The position numbers were made by a program, and so were the translations under genes. A DNA stretch of 64,000 bases from Mycolicibacterium moriokaense (GTDB lineage: Bacteria > Actinomycetota > Actinomycetes > Mycobacteriales > Mycobacteriaceae): NCBI RefSeq assembly GCF_010726085.1, contig NZ_AP022560.1:6138001-6202000 (forward strand). The letters run 5' to 3'. Positions 53,124 through 61,947 of the stretch are shown piece after piece (position 1 is the first letter of the stretch; the number at the start of each line of letters is the position of its first letter). Below the pieces are notes generated by a model. The model was not told the origin of the DNA and ran no database searches. It saw only the letters and a list, made by a program, of their open reading frames with translations.

Positions 53124-54098
53124 CTAACGATCGGTTGCCAGCCAGAGCCGCACCAGGCAGCGCCGCTTCTCGACCTCGTCTGCGTCAGTGAACGCATTCC
53201 GGTTATGGAGCATCGTGGCGTTGTCGGCGAAGAACACATCGCCGGGCTCCATCGTGAAGTCGATCGAGTTCGCCGGCTCGTTGAGGATCGCGTCGAATGC
53301 ATCGAGCGCCTCGCGCTGCAGAGTCGTCAGCGGATTGCCCGAAAGATGGTGGCCCAGTTCGATGTGTAAGCGGTTGTAGCGGATCTGAACGCCTTCTGCA
53401 GTGTCGGTGAACACCGCGCCGCGCGACACCGGATCCTCCCCTTCCGCCGTGTCCTTCGACCGATCGAAAAGGAACTCACCGTAGAGCACGTCGACGAGAT
53501 CCGCCCGCGTGGCCAACAGGGTGTTGTAGGCGGTGTGACCGCTGACCATCAGCGACTCCCCACCCGAGACCGCCTTGCGTAGGCACATCAGCGCGAGGAT
53601 GTCGGGACGGCTGCCGACGAAGGCGGCCGCCGAGTCGGTGTGGTAGATCATCCCGAGATTCGTCTTCGACCCGCGTGCCTCCATGAGGGTCGCGCCGGTG
53701 TCCTGAACCAGATAGACGCGTTCGCCCGCCCGGTTCTGCGGCAGCGGGCGGCCCAGATGGGTGCCGATGCCCCAATACAGCATCGAGGCTTCCTCGTCGG
53801 TCCAGCCGTCGAACGGCAGTCCGCGCAGCACGATGAACCCGGGGCCGGAGTGCACATGCGTGCTGATGGCGTCGGCCACCTCGGCCAGCGCGGGATCGGT
53901 GAAGTCGGCTGCCTCGACGGTGTCGATCCGCTTACCGCCTCGTCGCAGGTCAGCCCGGATCCGCAGGAAGGCGTCGGCTTGGTGCGGCTCGAGCGTGACC
54001 AGGTAGGACATGTCGTCGATGGTGGCGCGATCCCATACCTGGGGTCCGGTCATCGGCCGGCGCGTACGGATCCGTTTTGTCGTCGTCAACGTCTGCAT
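53124..54098 (-). CDS. TauD/TfdA-family Fe(II)/2-oxoglutarate dioxygenase
   Basis: A 324-residue non-haem iron oxygenase. The iron ligands are His and Asp in IYHTDSAAAFVG near residue 185 and the distal His in FFADNATMLHNRNAF near 300, with an Arg (RRCLVRLWL) that would hold 2-oxoglutarate. The segment FIVLRGLPFDGWTDEEASML is usual in the TauD/TfdA clan. The substrate is unknown. ATG 54098 is chosen because AAAGGAG precedes it and homology begins nearby. It is divergent from the AbrB-family gene. Confidence 0.85.
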   Translation of the reverse strand: MQTLTTTKRIRTRRPMTGPQVWDRATIDDMSYLVTLEPHQADAFLRIRADLRRGGKRIDTVEAADFTDPALAEVADAISTHVHSGPGFIVLRGLPFDGWTDEEASMLYWGIGTHLGRPLPQNRAGERVYLVQDTGATLMEARGSKTNLGMIYHTDSAAAFVGSRPDILALMCLRKAVSGGESLMVSGHTAYNTLLATRADLVDVLYGEFLFDRSKDTAEGEDPVSRGAVFTDTAEGVQIRYNRLHIELGHHLSGNPLTTLQREALDAFDAILNEPANSIDFTMEPGDVFFADNATMLHNRNAFTDADEVEKRRCLVRLWLATDR

Positions 54099-54228
54099 CT
54101 GCGGTCTCCTTTCTTGTGTCGCCGTGATGCGTGACCTGAGATTGGCGGCTGATTCTTTGAACTTTCTTGGAACCGTGCGTCCCGCGGCTTTTAGGAATCG
54201 CCAAGAACGAGGTCGCACCCTAGGCGCC

Positions 54229-55245
54229 ATGAACACCATCGAGCTGGTCGCAGTGGCCCTGGCCAGCGGCATCCTGGCCTGGAGCCTGGCGCGTCACGCA
54301 CCCAAGGCGGTACGCGTGTCGACCCTGGCAGCCCAGGGTGTGCTCGGGGTGGCGACCGGAATCCTGGTCCGCGAGATCTCGTCGTCCGCGCTCGACGCGT
54401 CGGACTGGGTCGCGGTCCTCGCCGTCGCCGTCGGCACGCTGGCCGTGTGCATCGCCGGCGGCGCGCTGCTGAGCATGCACCGCGGCATCAGCCCGCTGAC
54501 GGGAGCGCTGTCGCTCGTCGCAGGTGGTTCGTCCGGGGTGGTGTCCATCGCCCGTGAACTCGGTGGCGACGATCGCGTCGTCGCGGCCGTGCAGTATCTA
54601 CGAGTAGCCCTCATCACCGCGGCCATGCCCTTCGTCGTCGCGGTCGTCTACGGCGGCACCGCCCCCGACACGTCGCCCGAGGCCGCGACCTCCCCGCCGT
54701 TGCTTTTCGGCCTGCCGCTTATCGCGGTGATCGTCATCATCGGCGCGGCTGCCGGCCATGCGGTGCGACTGCCCGGCGCCGGGCTGCTGGGCCCAATGGC
54801 GATCACCATCGCCCTGGAGTTGAGCGGGCTGCTGGCGGGTCTGGACGTCCCGGTCTTGCTGGTCCAGTCAGCGGCTCTGCTGATCGTGTGGCAGACCGTG
54901 TTGGACCTCAATCGTGAATCGATCCGCGCGATACGCCGGATCCTGCCCACGGCGTTGACGTTGATCGTGGTGCTCAACCTGATCGTGGCCGGCTCCGGTG
55001 TGGTGCTGGCCAACGTCGCCGGCCTCAGCCAGCTCGACGGATACCTCGCGACCAGCCCCGGCGGTATCTACGCGGTGCTCGGCACGACACTCGGCTCCCA
55101 CTCCGACGTCGCGTTCGTCATGACGTCGCAAGTGGTGCGCATCGTGCTGATGCTGGCCGCTGCGCCCTTTGTCGCAAAGTTGTTCCTGCGGTTCACACCT
55201 CGCAGCGCCGAGGTGAAGCGGCAGCTTGCCACCGCCACCGCCTGA
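54229..55245 (+). CDS. AbrB-family (duplicated domain) membrane protein
   Basis: A 338-residue membrane protein with about nine helices, of the AbrB/AbrB-duplication (PF05145) family, described in some bacteria as a regulator or ammonia-monooxygenase-linked transporter. The two halves share the family layout: GAALLSMHRGISPLTGALSL, then VAGGSSGVVSIARELGGDDR in the first and SGLLAGLDV, YLATSPGGIYAVLGTTLGSH in the second. The start ATG 54229 gives the family N-terminus (NTIELVAVALASGILAWSLA). Convergent with the glycosidase gene (six bases between stops). Confidence 0.82.
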   Translation: MNTIELVAVALASGILAWSLARHAPKAVRVSTLAAQGVLGVATGILVREISSSALDASDWVAVLAVAVGTLAVCIAGGALLSMHRGISPLTGALSLVAGGSSGVVSIARELGGDDRVVAAVQYLRVALITAAMPFVVAVVYGGTAPDTSPEAATSPPLLFGLPLIAVIVIIGAAAGHAVRLPGAGLLGPMAITIALELSGLLAGLDVPVLLVQSAALLIVWQTVLDLNRESIRAIRRILPTALTLIVVLNLIVAGSGVVLANVAGLSQLDGYLATSPGGIYAVLGTTLGSHSDVAFVMTSQVVRIVLMLAAAPFVAKLFLRFTPRSAEVKRQLATATA

Positions 55246-55251
55246 GTGCTG

Positions 55252-57372
55252 TCAGTCCAACGTCAACGACCACGTATCGGGCAGACCGGTCACCTTAGCG
55301 GACTCGCCTTCTGCGTCGATGCAGACGGTGGTATCGCCGAACGTCAAGTCGGTCAACGTGATCCGACCCCAGTTGCTGGGCAGACGCGGTGAGACGGTGA
55401 GCCGCCGGTTGGGCACGTCCAGCTGTAGTCCCAGGAAGCTGCGCACCAGCAGCAGCGGCGCGGCACTCGCCCACGCCTGCGGTGAACACGACGTCGGATA
55501 CGGCAGCGGGGTAGGAAATTGCGTGCGCGGGAAGCCGCAGTACAGCTCGGGCAGCCGACCGCCGAAAGCGGCTGCGGCGTCGATGATTCCGTTGGCCAGC
55601 CGTTCTGCGAGCTCCACCGCGCCCGGTAGGTGCCGGTACCGCAGCAGGCCGGCGACCGCGATCGCGGTGTCATGCGGCCAGACCGAACCGTTGTGGTAGC
55701 TCATCGGGTTGTACGCGCCCATGTCGCTGGCCAGGGTTCGCAGCCCGAAGCCGGTGTCCATCGTCGAGTCGGCGAGGCGCTCGATGATCGACGTGGCATG
55801 TTCGTCGGTGGCGATGCCGGCCCACAGACAGTGCCCCACGTTGCTGGTCAGTGCGTCGACGACCCGCTTCTCGCCGTCGAGGGCGACGGCGTAGTAGCCG
55901 CGGTCAGGCAGCCAGAATCGCTGACTGAACTTGTCGCGGAAGGACTCTGCCTCCTCGCGGAGTCGCCCGGCGGTGGCGGTGTCGCCGAGACCCTCGGCGA
56001 GATCTGCGCGTGCCCGAAGCGCGGCGTAGTGATACGCCTGCACCTCGCACAGCGCGATGGGTGGGTTGGCCAGTCGGCCGGCCGCATCGTTGATGCCGTC
56101 GAAGCTGTCCTTCCAGCCCTGGTTGACCAACCCGCGGTCGGTTGCCCGCCGGTACTCGATGAAGCCGTCGCCGTCCCGGTCGCCGTACTCGCGCGCCCAC
56201 CTCAGCGCGGCGTCGGCAGCCGGCAACAGCGCGACGATCTTGTCCTTGGCGGCGCCCCACCGCCAGCTTTCGGCGAGAAGCATCACGAACAGCGGCGTGG
56301 CGTCGACCGAGCCGTAATAGACGTTGCCGCCGAGGACATCACCGCTGTCGGGGCCACGCCTGATCTCGTGCATGATGCGTCCGGGCTGCTCCTCGGTGAT
56401 CGGGTCGACGCGTCTGCCCTGCGTCTCGGCCAGCTGCTGCAGCGTGCCCAGCGACAGCGCGACCTCCAAGGGCAACGCCATCCACGCCGTGAGGAGACTG
56501 TCGCGGCCGAACAACGTCATGAACCACGGCGCACCGGCAGCGACGAACGAGCGTCCCGGCCGACGCTCGTCGTGCATCAGCAGCGCACCGATATCGCTTT
56601 CGGTCTGCCGCAGCACCGCGGTGAGTGCGGGCAGGTCGGTGTCGATATTGGTGGAACTCTTGCGCCACCGCGCGATCTTGCGACCGGGACCGCTGCGCTC
56701 GGGGCGCTGCCCACGCTGAAAGCGCGTGGACAGCTTGCGATTACCCCACGTCGGCTGCGCGACGATCTCGGTCTGCCACTGCTGACGGGGTTCGATGACG
56801 ATGCGCCATGTCAGAGCGCCTGCCGCGACGATGGGGTTACCAGAGGCGGAGACCGTCACGCCGCGGACCGACTCGCTGCGCTCCCGCAGGACCAATTCAC
56901 CGTCGATCACGGCGATTTCGGCATTGCTGGCGACAGCCCTGCCCTCCTTGACGGCGAACAGGTCGGCGAAGTCGCCGTCGACGTGCAGCACCAGGGTGAC
57001 GACGGTCGACTCGCGGTCGAGGTTGTGCAGGGTGACGATCTCCCGCATACCGTCGGCGACCAAGCGCTCGCGGGTCAACAGCAGCGTGCTGTCGGCCCGG
57101 CCCGCGCCCGGTGCCCGTCGTGAGACGAACTGTCCGGTGAAGGCTTCCGGCGTCTGCGCGGATAGTGGCTCGGGTGTGACGCCGTCGACGGTCAGCTCCC
57201 AGCGCGACAGTATCCGCGCATCCCGGAAGAACAGGCCGTGGGAGCGGGCCGGGGTGATGTCCCCGTGCCGGTCGGAGAGGCAGAATGTGCCGCCCTCGAC
57301 CAGCGTGACGGTGTCACCCGCCGCCGCATTGGCCGGCTCGCCGGCGTTGAGCACACCCGAGCCAGGGATCAT
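55252..57372 (-). CDS. Amylo-alpha-1,6-glucosidase/debranching-type glycoside hydrolase
   Basis: A 706-residue enzyme of the glycogen-debranching-type group. The N-terminal 200 residues form the beta-rich domain (TVTLVEGGTFCLSDRHGDIT, then GLFFRDARILSRWELTVDG). The C-terminal (alpha/alpha)6 barrel contains AAGAPWFMTLFGRDSLLTAW, YYGSVDATPLFVMLLAESWR, DGDGFIEYRR, GLVNQGWKDSFDGIND and YNPMSYHNGSVWPHDTAIAV. It would hydrolyse alpha-glucosidic links in a glycogen-like or trehalose-derived glucan. ATG 57372 overlaps the glycosyltransferase stop (ATGA), so translation is coupled and the pair shares the CIRCE-containing promoter. Confidence 0.88.
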   Translation of the reverse strand: MIPGSGVLNAGEPANAAAGDTVTLVEGGTFCLSDRHGDITPARSHGLFFRDARILSRWELTVDGVTPEPLSAQTPEAFTGQFVSRRAPGAGRADSTLLLTRERLVADGMREIVTLHNLDRESTVVTLVLHVDGDFADLFAVKEGRAVASNAEIAVIDGELVLRERSESVRGVTVSASGNPIVAAGALTWRIVIEPRQQWQTEIVAQPTWGNRKLSTRFQRGQRPERSGPGRKIARWRKSSTNIDTDLPALTAVLRQTESDIGALLMHDERRPGRSFVAAGAPWFMTLFGRDSLLTAWMALPLEVALSLGTLQQLAETQGRRVDPITEEQPGRIMHEIRRGPDSGDVLGGNVYYGSVDATPLFVMLLAESWRWGAAKDKIVALLPAADAALRWAREYGDRDGDGFIEYRRATDRGLVNQGWKDSFDGINDAAGRLANPPIALCEVQAYHYAALRARADLAEGLGDTATAGRLREEAESFRDKFSQRFWLPDRGYYAVALDGEKRVVDALTSNVGHCLWAGIATDEHATSIIERLADSTMDTGFGLRTLASDMGAYNPMSYHNGSVWPHDTAIAVAGLLRYRHLPGAVELAERLANGIIDAAAAFGGRLPELYCGFPRTQFPTPLPYPTSCSPQAWASAAPLLLVRSFLGLQLDVPNRRLTVSPRLPSNWGRITLTDLTFGDTTVCIDAEGESAKVTGLPDTWSLTLD

Positions 57373-58562
57373 GCCGATGCCTTCGAACGCGTGACGGGTT
57401 TCGTGATGGCAGGTGACGCCGGGGCCGTGCGGCGGCGCAGCCACGATGCGGGCCGACGGGCGGCACTGCGGCCGAACACCTCGTAGTAGATCTGCTCATA
57501 TCCCGAGCCGAACTGCGCCACAGTGAAGTTCGACGCGATGTGGTGCCGGCACGCCGCCGGGTCGATGTCGCTGGACTTCTCGATCGCGGCGGGCAGTTCG
57601 TCGGGATGGTCGCAGATGATCCCGGTGACGCCGTCGTTGATCACCTCCGGCACGGCGCCCCCGCGCAACGCGACCACAGGGGTGCCGCAGGCCATGGCCT
57701 CGATCATGACCATGCCGAACGGCTCTTCCCACTGCACCGGGAACAGCACGCAGCGGGCGTTGGCCAGCAGGCGCCGCTTGCTGGTGGCGTCGGCCTCGCC
57801 GAAGACCGTGTCGGAGTCGGTCAGCAGCGGTGCGACGAATTCCTCGAAGTAGGCCTTCTCGGCCGGTTCGTCGCACTTGCCGGCCAGCACCAGCGGCACG
57901 CCGGCACGGTGGGCGGCCTCCAGCGCCAGGTGGGCTCCCTTGTACGGCGCATAGCGGCCGAGGAACAGCGCATAGTCCTGTTTGTCCTGTTTGAAGGGCC
58001 AGTCCTCGATTCGCAGGGCGTTGTGCACCCGGCCGACCCAGTTGAGGTCCGGGGCCAGCTCGCGCTGGCGGTCGCTGATCGCGATCAGCCCGGCATCTGT
58101 GCCGAGTGCCTGGTAGAAGGGCAGCAGGTCATCGTCGAGTGGGCCGTGCACCGTGACGACGGTGGGCAGGCCGAGGCCGGCGTAGAGCGCGGCATTGAGG
58201 GGTCCGGCCATGGTGTGCTCGTGGACGATATCGACGCCTTCGGTGCTCGCGAGGTCTTCGATCGCCCGGCGCGTCTTCAGAGCGTGCATGACCTCGGGAT
58301 ATGGCTGGCCGAGGCGGTCGCTCTGGATGTCGTCCCAGACCGGCATGAAGTGGGCGGCGGTGCCGGGTTTACCTGCGCCGACCAGGGTCACGTGGTGACC
58401 TCGGGCGACCAGGGCATCGGCCAGATCAGCGACGACGGCTTCCGTTCCGCCGTATCCCTGCGGCGGCACATCGAAATACGGGGGCGCAACAAGGGCGATG
58501 CGCAGGGGCTTCAGTTCTGAGTCCTTGACGAATCCGTTCTTGACGTAATCGGTGCCGCTCAC
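57369..58562 (-). CDS. Glycosyltransferase family 4
   Basis: A 397-residue GT-B glycosyltransferase. Marks are the N-terminal PPYFDVPPQGYGGTEAVVAD loop, IVHEHTMAGPLNAALYAGLG, the second Rossmann domain (DYALFLGRYAPYKGAHLALE), and FPVQWEEPFGMVMIEAMACG with the donor-binding E-x7-E motif. It would add a sugar from a nucleotide donor; the acceptor is unknown. GTG 58562 is chosen because AAGGAG lies five bases upstream. Coupled to the glycosidase gene, it may build or remodel a stress-related glucan. A CIRCE element lies 30 bases upstream. Confidence 0.88.
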   Translation of the reverse strand: MSGTDYVKNGFVKDSELKPLRIALVAPPYFDVPPQGYGGTEAVVADLADALVARGHHVTLVGAGKPGTAAHFMPVWDDIQSDRLGQPYPEVMHALKTRRAIEDLASTEGVDIVHEHTMAGPLNAALYAGLGLPTVVTVHGPLDDDLLPFYQALGTDAGLIAISDRQRELAPDLNWVGRVHNALRIEDWPFKQDKQDYALFLGRYAPYKGAHLALEAAHRAGVPLVLAGKCDEPAEKAYFEEFVAPLLTDSDTVFGEADATSKRRLLANARCVLFPVQWEEPFGMVMIEAMACGTPVVALRGGAVPEVINDGVTGIICDHPDELPAAIEKSSDIDPAACRHHIASNFTVAQFGSGYEQIYYEVFGRSAARRPASWLRRRTAPASPAITKPVTRSKASA

Positions 58563-58591
58563 AGTCTCTCCTTCCCACCAAGCAAGCAGCG

Positions 58592-58618
58592 TTAGCACTC
58601 TCACCCATCAAGTGCTAA
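58592..58618. promoter_or_regulatory. CIRCE element (HrcA operator)
   Basis: TTAGCACTC, nine bases, AAGTGCTAA: one mismatch from the CIRCE consensus TTAGCACTC-N9-GAGTGCTAA, 30 bases upstream of the glycosyltransferase start. Confidence 0.85.
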
Positions 58619-58747
58619 TTATGGCGACGCGACGAAATGCCGCAACCCCGCCCACTGATACGCAAGTGGTTGTCCGACAGTCGGTTCCGCTCGTCGCCCC
58701 CGCAAGCCTGAGGACGGGCCGCCCGTGTCTGCGCCGCGGGCGGCGCA

Positions 58748-58779
58748 TTGAGGTTCTGTTGAGGTCCCGGCTCGATTCT
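58748..58779 (+). promoter_or_regulatory. SARP-type direct repeats and -10 (copy 2)
   Basis: TTGAGGT (58748-58754), TCTG, TTGAGGT (58759-58765): two exact heptamers on an 11-base period, eight bases, then GATTCT (58774-58779). It duplicates the block at 52611. Confidence 0.62.
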
Positions 58780-58822
58780 TTCTCAACCAGCCACACCACA
58801 TGGCCACGAGAAAGGAACCCCG

Positions 58823-59020
58823 ATGATCAAGAACTCCATCGCCACCCTGATCAGCTTCGGCTTGGCCGCCCTCGGCGGGATCCCCATCGCCACCACCGCC
58901 GCCCTGATCACCTTCGGCCTGGCCGCCCTCAGCGGAATGCCCATCGCCAGCGCCGACGCCGCCCTGAGCGCCACCGTGGACGTCCCCGAGCCCATCCACG
59001 GCAGGCACGGCGAGCGCTGA
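58823..59020 (+). CDS. Small secreted peptide with PEPIHGR tail (copy 2)
   Basis: A 65-residue precursor. The hydrophobic leader is internally duplicated: LISFGLAALGGIPIATTAA and LITFGLAALSGMPIASADA are near-identical neighbours at DNA level too. Cleavage after ASADA would leave only about 20 residues, SATVDVPEPIHGRHGER at its core. Compared with copy 1 the whole middle of the mature protein is missing while both ends are kept. AAAGGA lies six bases before the ATG. The promoter block is shared with copy 1. Function is unknown; a signalling peptide or a decayed copy are both possible. Confidence 0.68.
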   Translation: MIKNSIATLISFGLAALGGIPIATTAALITFGLAALSGMPIASADAALSATVDVPEPIHGRHGER

Positions 59021-59044
59021 CCGGACCCCGCTAAACGCCCAACC

Positions 59045-59593
59045 CTACTGGCGCCGGAAGAGGCGGCCGTTGCTGCGGAACCAGACAATCCGACCGTCGG
59101 GACCGCGCACGAAGTCGGACCGCGTGTGAAGGGGCTTGCCGTCGGGCCCGAGATCGAGGCCGTAGTCGTGACGGTAGAAGACGAGACCGATTCGGGTGCG
59201 GGACTTCTCATCCGGGCGCCCGTCGGTATCGACGGTGAACACAGTGCCGTCGAGCTGACCGTCACCGGCTCGAAGCTCGATGATCGTGCGCCCGTGGATT
59301 CCCGATACCGCGATGTCGTCGATGACGTAACGCCCGGCGTATGGCGCCAGATCCGCCGTCTCCAGCGGTTGGGGTACGGCCGGTGTGTTCGAGACTCCGG
59401 CGAAACGGCGCAACGCCCAGTCGTCGGCGAAAAGGTCACTGTGCAAATGGGATCCGCCCTGGGAGTTGGTCAGAACGGTCATGACGAAGTTGCGCTCGGG
59501 CACCATCACGAACCCCGAGTGCTGGCCGGCCCAGGACCCGCCGTGCTGGACGATCGTCACGTCCTCCGCGGAAGGCCGCAGCATCCAGGTCAC
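59045..59593 (-). pseudogene. Serine beta-lactamase-like hydrolase, C-terminal fragment
   Basis: The C-terminal 182 codons of the class C beta-lactamase/esterase-like gene that begins at 60474. In this frame the chain continues the family (TWMLRPSAEDVTIVQHGGSW, with the third active-site motif HGG), then has a small beta domain (LAPYAGRYVIDDIAVSGIHG) and ends FRSNGRLFRRQ. One base is missing near 59600-59610 relative to an intact frame. Its GTG overlaps the TGA of the first fragment. Alone it lacks the active-site Ser and Tyr. Confidence 0.75.
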
Positions 59594-60474
59594 ACCGATG
59601 CCGGTAGTTCGACCAGCAGCGTGCCTCCGACGCCTGGATCCGATCGCATGGCCTCCAGCGATTGCGGGCTCAGCAGACGCGAACCGTCGGCTGCTGTGCC
59701 GTCACCGAGGTGAAACCGCGCGTAACGCAACTGATCTCGCGCATCTGACAGCAGTCCACCGGTGGGATTGCAGCTTCGCGGGAAGCTCCAGAATTTGGTG
59801 TCGACCACCGGGTTGCCGTCAACGACGTCGTGCGAAGCCGCGACATTCAATCCGATTACCTGGTCGGCGAAGTAGCGGGTAGAGCGCAATTGCAGCGGAT
59901 CGAGGAGCAGGTCCTGCACCGCGGCCTCGTAGGCCATGCCGGTGACGACCTCGATGATCCGCCCGGCCACCACCAAACCTGCGTTGTTGTAGGCGAACAC
60001 GGTTCCCGGCACACTCACCTGAGGCAACTGCGTCATCGACGCGACATAACGGGCGATCGCGTCCTCACCGCGACCGAAGTCCTGGACATCATCACCCATC
60101 CAACCCGGAGTGTGATTGAGCAGCTGGCGCACGGTGACGGCCGCGCTGGCGGCACCGTCGGCCACCGAGAAGTCGGGAAGATAACGGCGCACGGGTGCGT
60201 CCAAGTCGACCTTGCCTTGCTCCGCCAACCGCATCAGGACCGTTCCGGTGAACGTCTTGGTGGTGGATCCGATCCGGAAGATGGTGTCGCCGTCCACCGG
60301 GGTCGGATGGTCGATATTGGTGACGCCGTAACCCTTTACGCGTTCCTGGCCCCCGACCCAGACGGCGACCGCGACACCCGGTATGCCGTGGGCCTTCATA
60401 CCCGCTTCGATCTTGGCGTCGAGTTCCTCGAACGCCGCATCAAGGTCAGTGGCGGGGTGCTCCGAAAGGACCAT
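59590..60474 (-). pseudogene. Serine beta-lactamase-like hydrolase, N-terminal fragment
   Basis: The N-terminal 294 codons of a class C beta-lactamase-fold hydrolase or esterase. Motif 1 is STTK (RIGSTTKTFTG, near residue 70), and motif 2 is YNN in FAYNNAGL near 165. The frame ends after GTLLVELPASV; the other frame at once reads GIGVTWML, which fits the family. The loss of one base separates motif 3 from motifs 1 and 2 and should abolish activity. ATG 60474 follows a TATCGT -10 by six bases. Substrate unknown. Confidence 0.78.
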
Positions 60475-60480
60475 CCGGGC

Positions 60481-60486
60481 ACGATA
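60481..60486 (-). promoter_or_regulatory. -10 element, leaderless transcript
   Basis: TATCGT on the minus strand lies six bases before ATG 60474. Confidence 0.5.
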
Positions 60487-60605
60487 TAGCGGATCCGTGG
60501 TCGTTCCCCAGATTTCGATTCGGCCACGCGATGGACACAAACTGGAATTCGTACGGCCCCGCCTGCGTCGATCGGCCTGACACGGCCGTTAAATTCCTGA
60601 TCACT

Positions 60606-61025
60606 ATGACTAAGGTCTTGCACGTATTGGCCACCGCCTTCGCCGCGCCGACAATCGCCGGCATGGCGATCGCTGCCCCCGCGCTTGCCGACCCTCCGCT
60701 GCTCAATGGCACCTACAGCTCAGCTGACGGGGACCCCTACAACGTCTGGACCTTCGTGACGAAGTGCGGAGCCGCCGGTTGCACCGGCACGGTTACGAGC
60801 AACCAGGGCTGGCAGGTGCCGACGACGCTGTCGGGCGGCCGCTGGATCTTCACCGTCTCGAAGCCGGGCGGGCTCACCTGCGACGACGGGCACTACGAAC
60901 CTGCCGTGGTGTCGATGGCGGTCGACCCGACAACGCTGGCCGGCATCCTGTCGTCTGATTCGAACTACGGGTGTGCGGGCGGCGTCGTGACACAGAGCCC
61001 GTTCCAACTGCAGAAGATCAGCTGA
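60606..61025 (+). CDS. Small secreted protein, unknown family
   Basis: A 139-residue exported protein. The signal peptide (TKVLHVLATAFAAPTIAGMA, then IAAPALADP with an ALA cleavage site) is followed by a compact domain of about 110 residues with four Cys (TKCGAAGC, GLTCDDG, NYGC), probably two disulphides. The pattern LLNGTYSS, W(T/I)F.., SPFQLQKIS resembles small mycobacterial secreted proteins. The function is not known. ATG 60606 is chosen because the leader begins there. Confidence 0.78.
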   Translation: MTKVLHVLATAFAAPTIAGMAIAAPALADPPLLNGTYSSADGDPYNVWTFVTKCGAAGCTGTVTSNQGWQVPTTLSGGRWIFTVSKPGGLTCDDGHYEPAVVSMAVDPTTLAGILSSDSNYGCAGGVVTQSPFQLQKIS

Positions 61026-61029
61026 GCCG

Positions 61030-61857
61030 TCACCCGTCTTGCCCGGACGACCCGGTGACCTTGGCCAGTAGGCCCGATGCCACACTCCCGGCGACGATCA
61101 GAGCGACTCCTACGCCGAAATCGATTGCGCCGGTGACTAATCCCGCAACACCGGTGACGATCACGAAGGTGGGCAGCCACTCGACGGCCCCCAGCACCGA
61201 CGGCAGTTGCGCAGCCTCCCCGTTGGCCCGATCGAATCGGGCCGCGGCGTAGTCGGGGTAGAACTCGCTGAACGAGATTGCGAAGAAGATCGCGGCCAGC
61301 TGCAGGATCCATCCGGTCCAGAAGTTCCCGGCGTCGTGGAGTACGTAGTCCCCGACGAAGCCGACGGCAGCGGCGAACGTGAAGGCGCCCGCCCAAACAG
61401 CCGTGATCACGTTGTTGGTTCGGATGAACAGCGGGCTGTCCCAGTATTCCTGCGGCGTGGTGTCTTTCGCGTATGCGATGGTGAACGGCCGACGAACCAG
61501 CAGGGTCAGCCAGGCGAAGCAGGCCAGCGAGATGTTGGTCAGCTCCCCCGCCCACACCTCGAGAAACCGGATCACGTTGTCGTTGGCGAGCAGACCGACC
61601 GCGGCCAGTCCGGCGAAGAAGACCAGACCGAACACTTCAAGCGAGTGAACCTTGATGCTCCGGGCCCAGCTGATAAGTAGAACCACCACCGAGAGGCCGA
61701 CCGCGGCGAGCACGGCCTGACTGAAATGACCCGGCCCGGACAGGACCGACAACAACGCCCACGGGGCGATGCCGGCGAACGGCGATTTGAGGAAGGAATC
61801 GATGGCGCCCATGGGTCCACGGCGCGTGGACGGTACTTCGCGGATCTCTTGATTCAT
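61030..61857 (-). CDS. Multi-pass membrane protein, unknown function
   Basis: A 275-residue membrane protein with seven or eight hydrophobic segments (GIAPWALLSVLSG, LAAVGLSVVVLLISWA, VFGLVFFAGLAAVGLLA, TAVWAGAFTFAAAVGFVG, WLPTFVIVTGVAGLVTGAI, FGVGVALIVAGSVASGLLA). No family motif was recognised. ATG 61857 has AGAAGG eight bases upstream; an ATG at 61878 would add seven residues. It is divergent from the PadR gene, whose operator lies between them, so it is the likely target of that repressor. Confidence 0.7.
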   Translation of the reverse strand: MNQEIREVPSTRRGPMGAIDSFLKSPFAGIAPWALLSVLSGPGHFSQAVLAAVGLSVVVLLISWARSIKVHSLEVFGLVFFAGLAAVGLLANDNVIRFLEVWAGELTNISLACFAWLTLLVRRPFTIAYAKDTTPQEYWDSPLFIRTNNVITAVWAGAFTFAAAVGFVGDYVLHDAGNFWTGWILQLAAIFFAISFSEFYPDYAAARFDRANGEAAQLPSVLGAVEWLPTFVIVTGVAGLVTGAIDFGVGVALIVAGSVASGLLAKVTGSSGQDG

Positions 61858-61884
61858 GGCTAGGACCTTCTCTGACATTCCGTT

Positions 61885-61926
61885 ATTGACATGTGCAGAA
61901 TGACATGGTGTTGACGACATGTCAAT
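61885..61926. promoter_or_regulatory. PadR operator in divergent promoter
   Basis: ATTGACATGT (61885-61894) and ACATGTCAAT (61917-61926) form a perfect inverted repeat, 22 bases apart. Inside it ATGT-N8-ACAT (61891-61906) matches the PadR consensus. Confidence 0.65.
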
Positions 61927-61935
61927 GATGGAGGT

Positions 61936-61941
61936 TATGAT
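61936..61941 (+). promoter_or_regulatory. -10 element, leaderless padR transcript
   Basis: TATGAT lies six bases before GTG 61948, just downstream of the operator. Confidence 0.5.
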
Positions 61942-61947
61942 CCAGGA

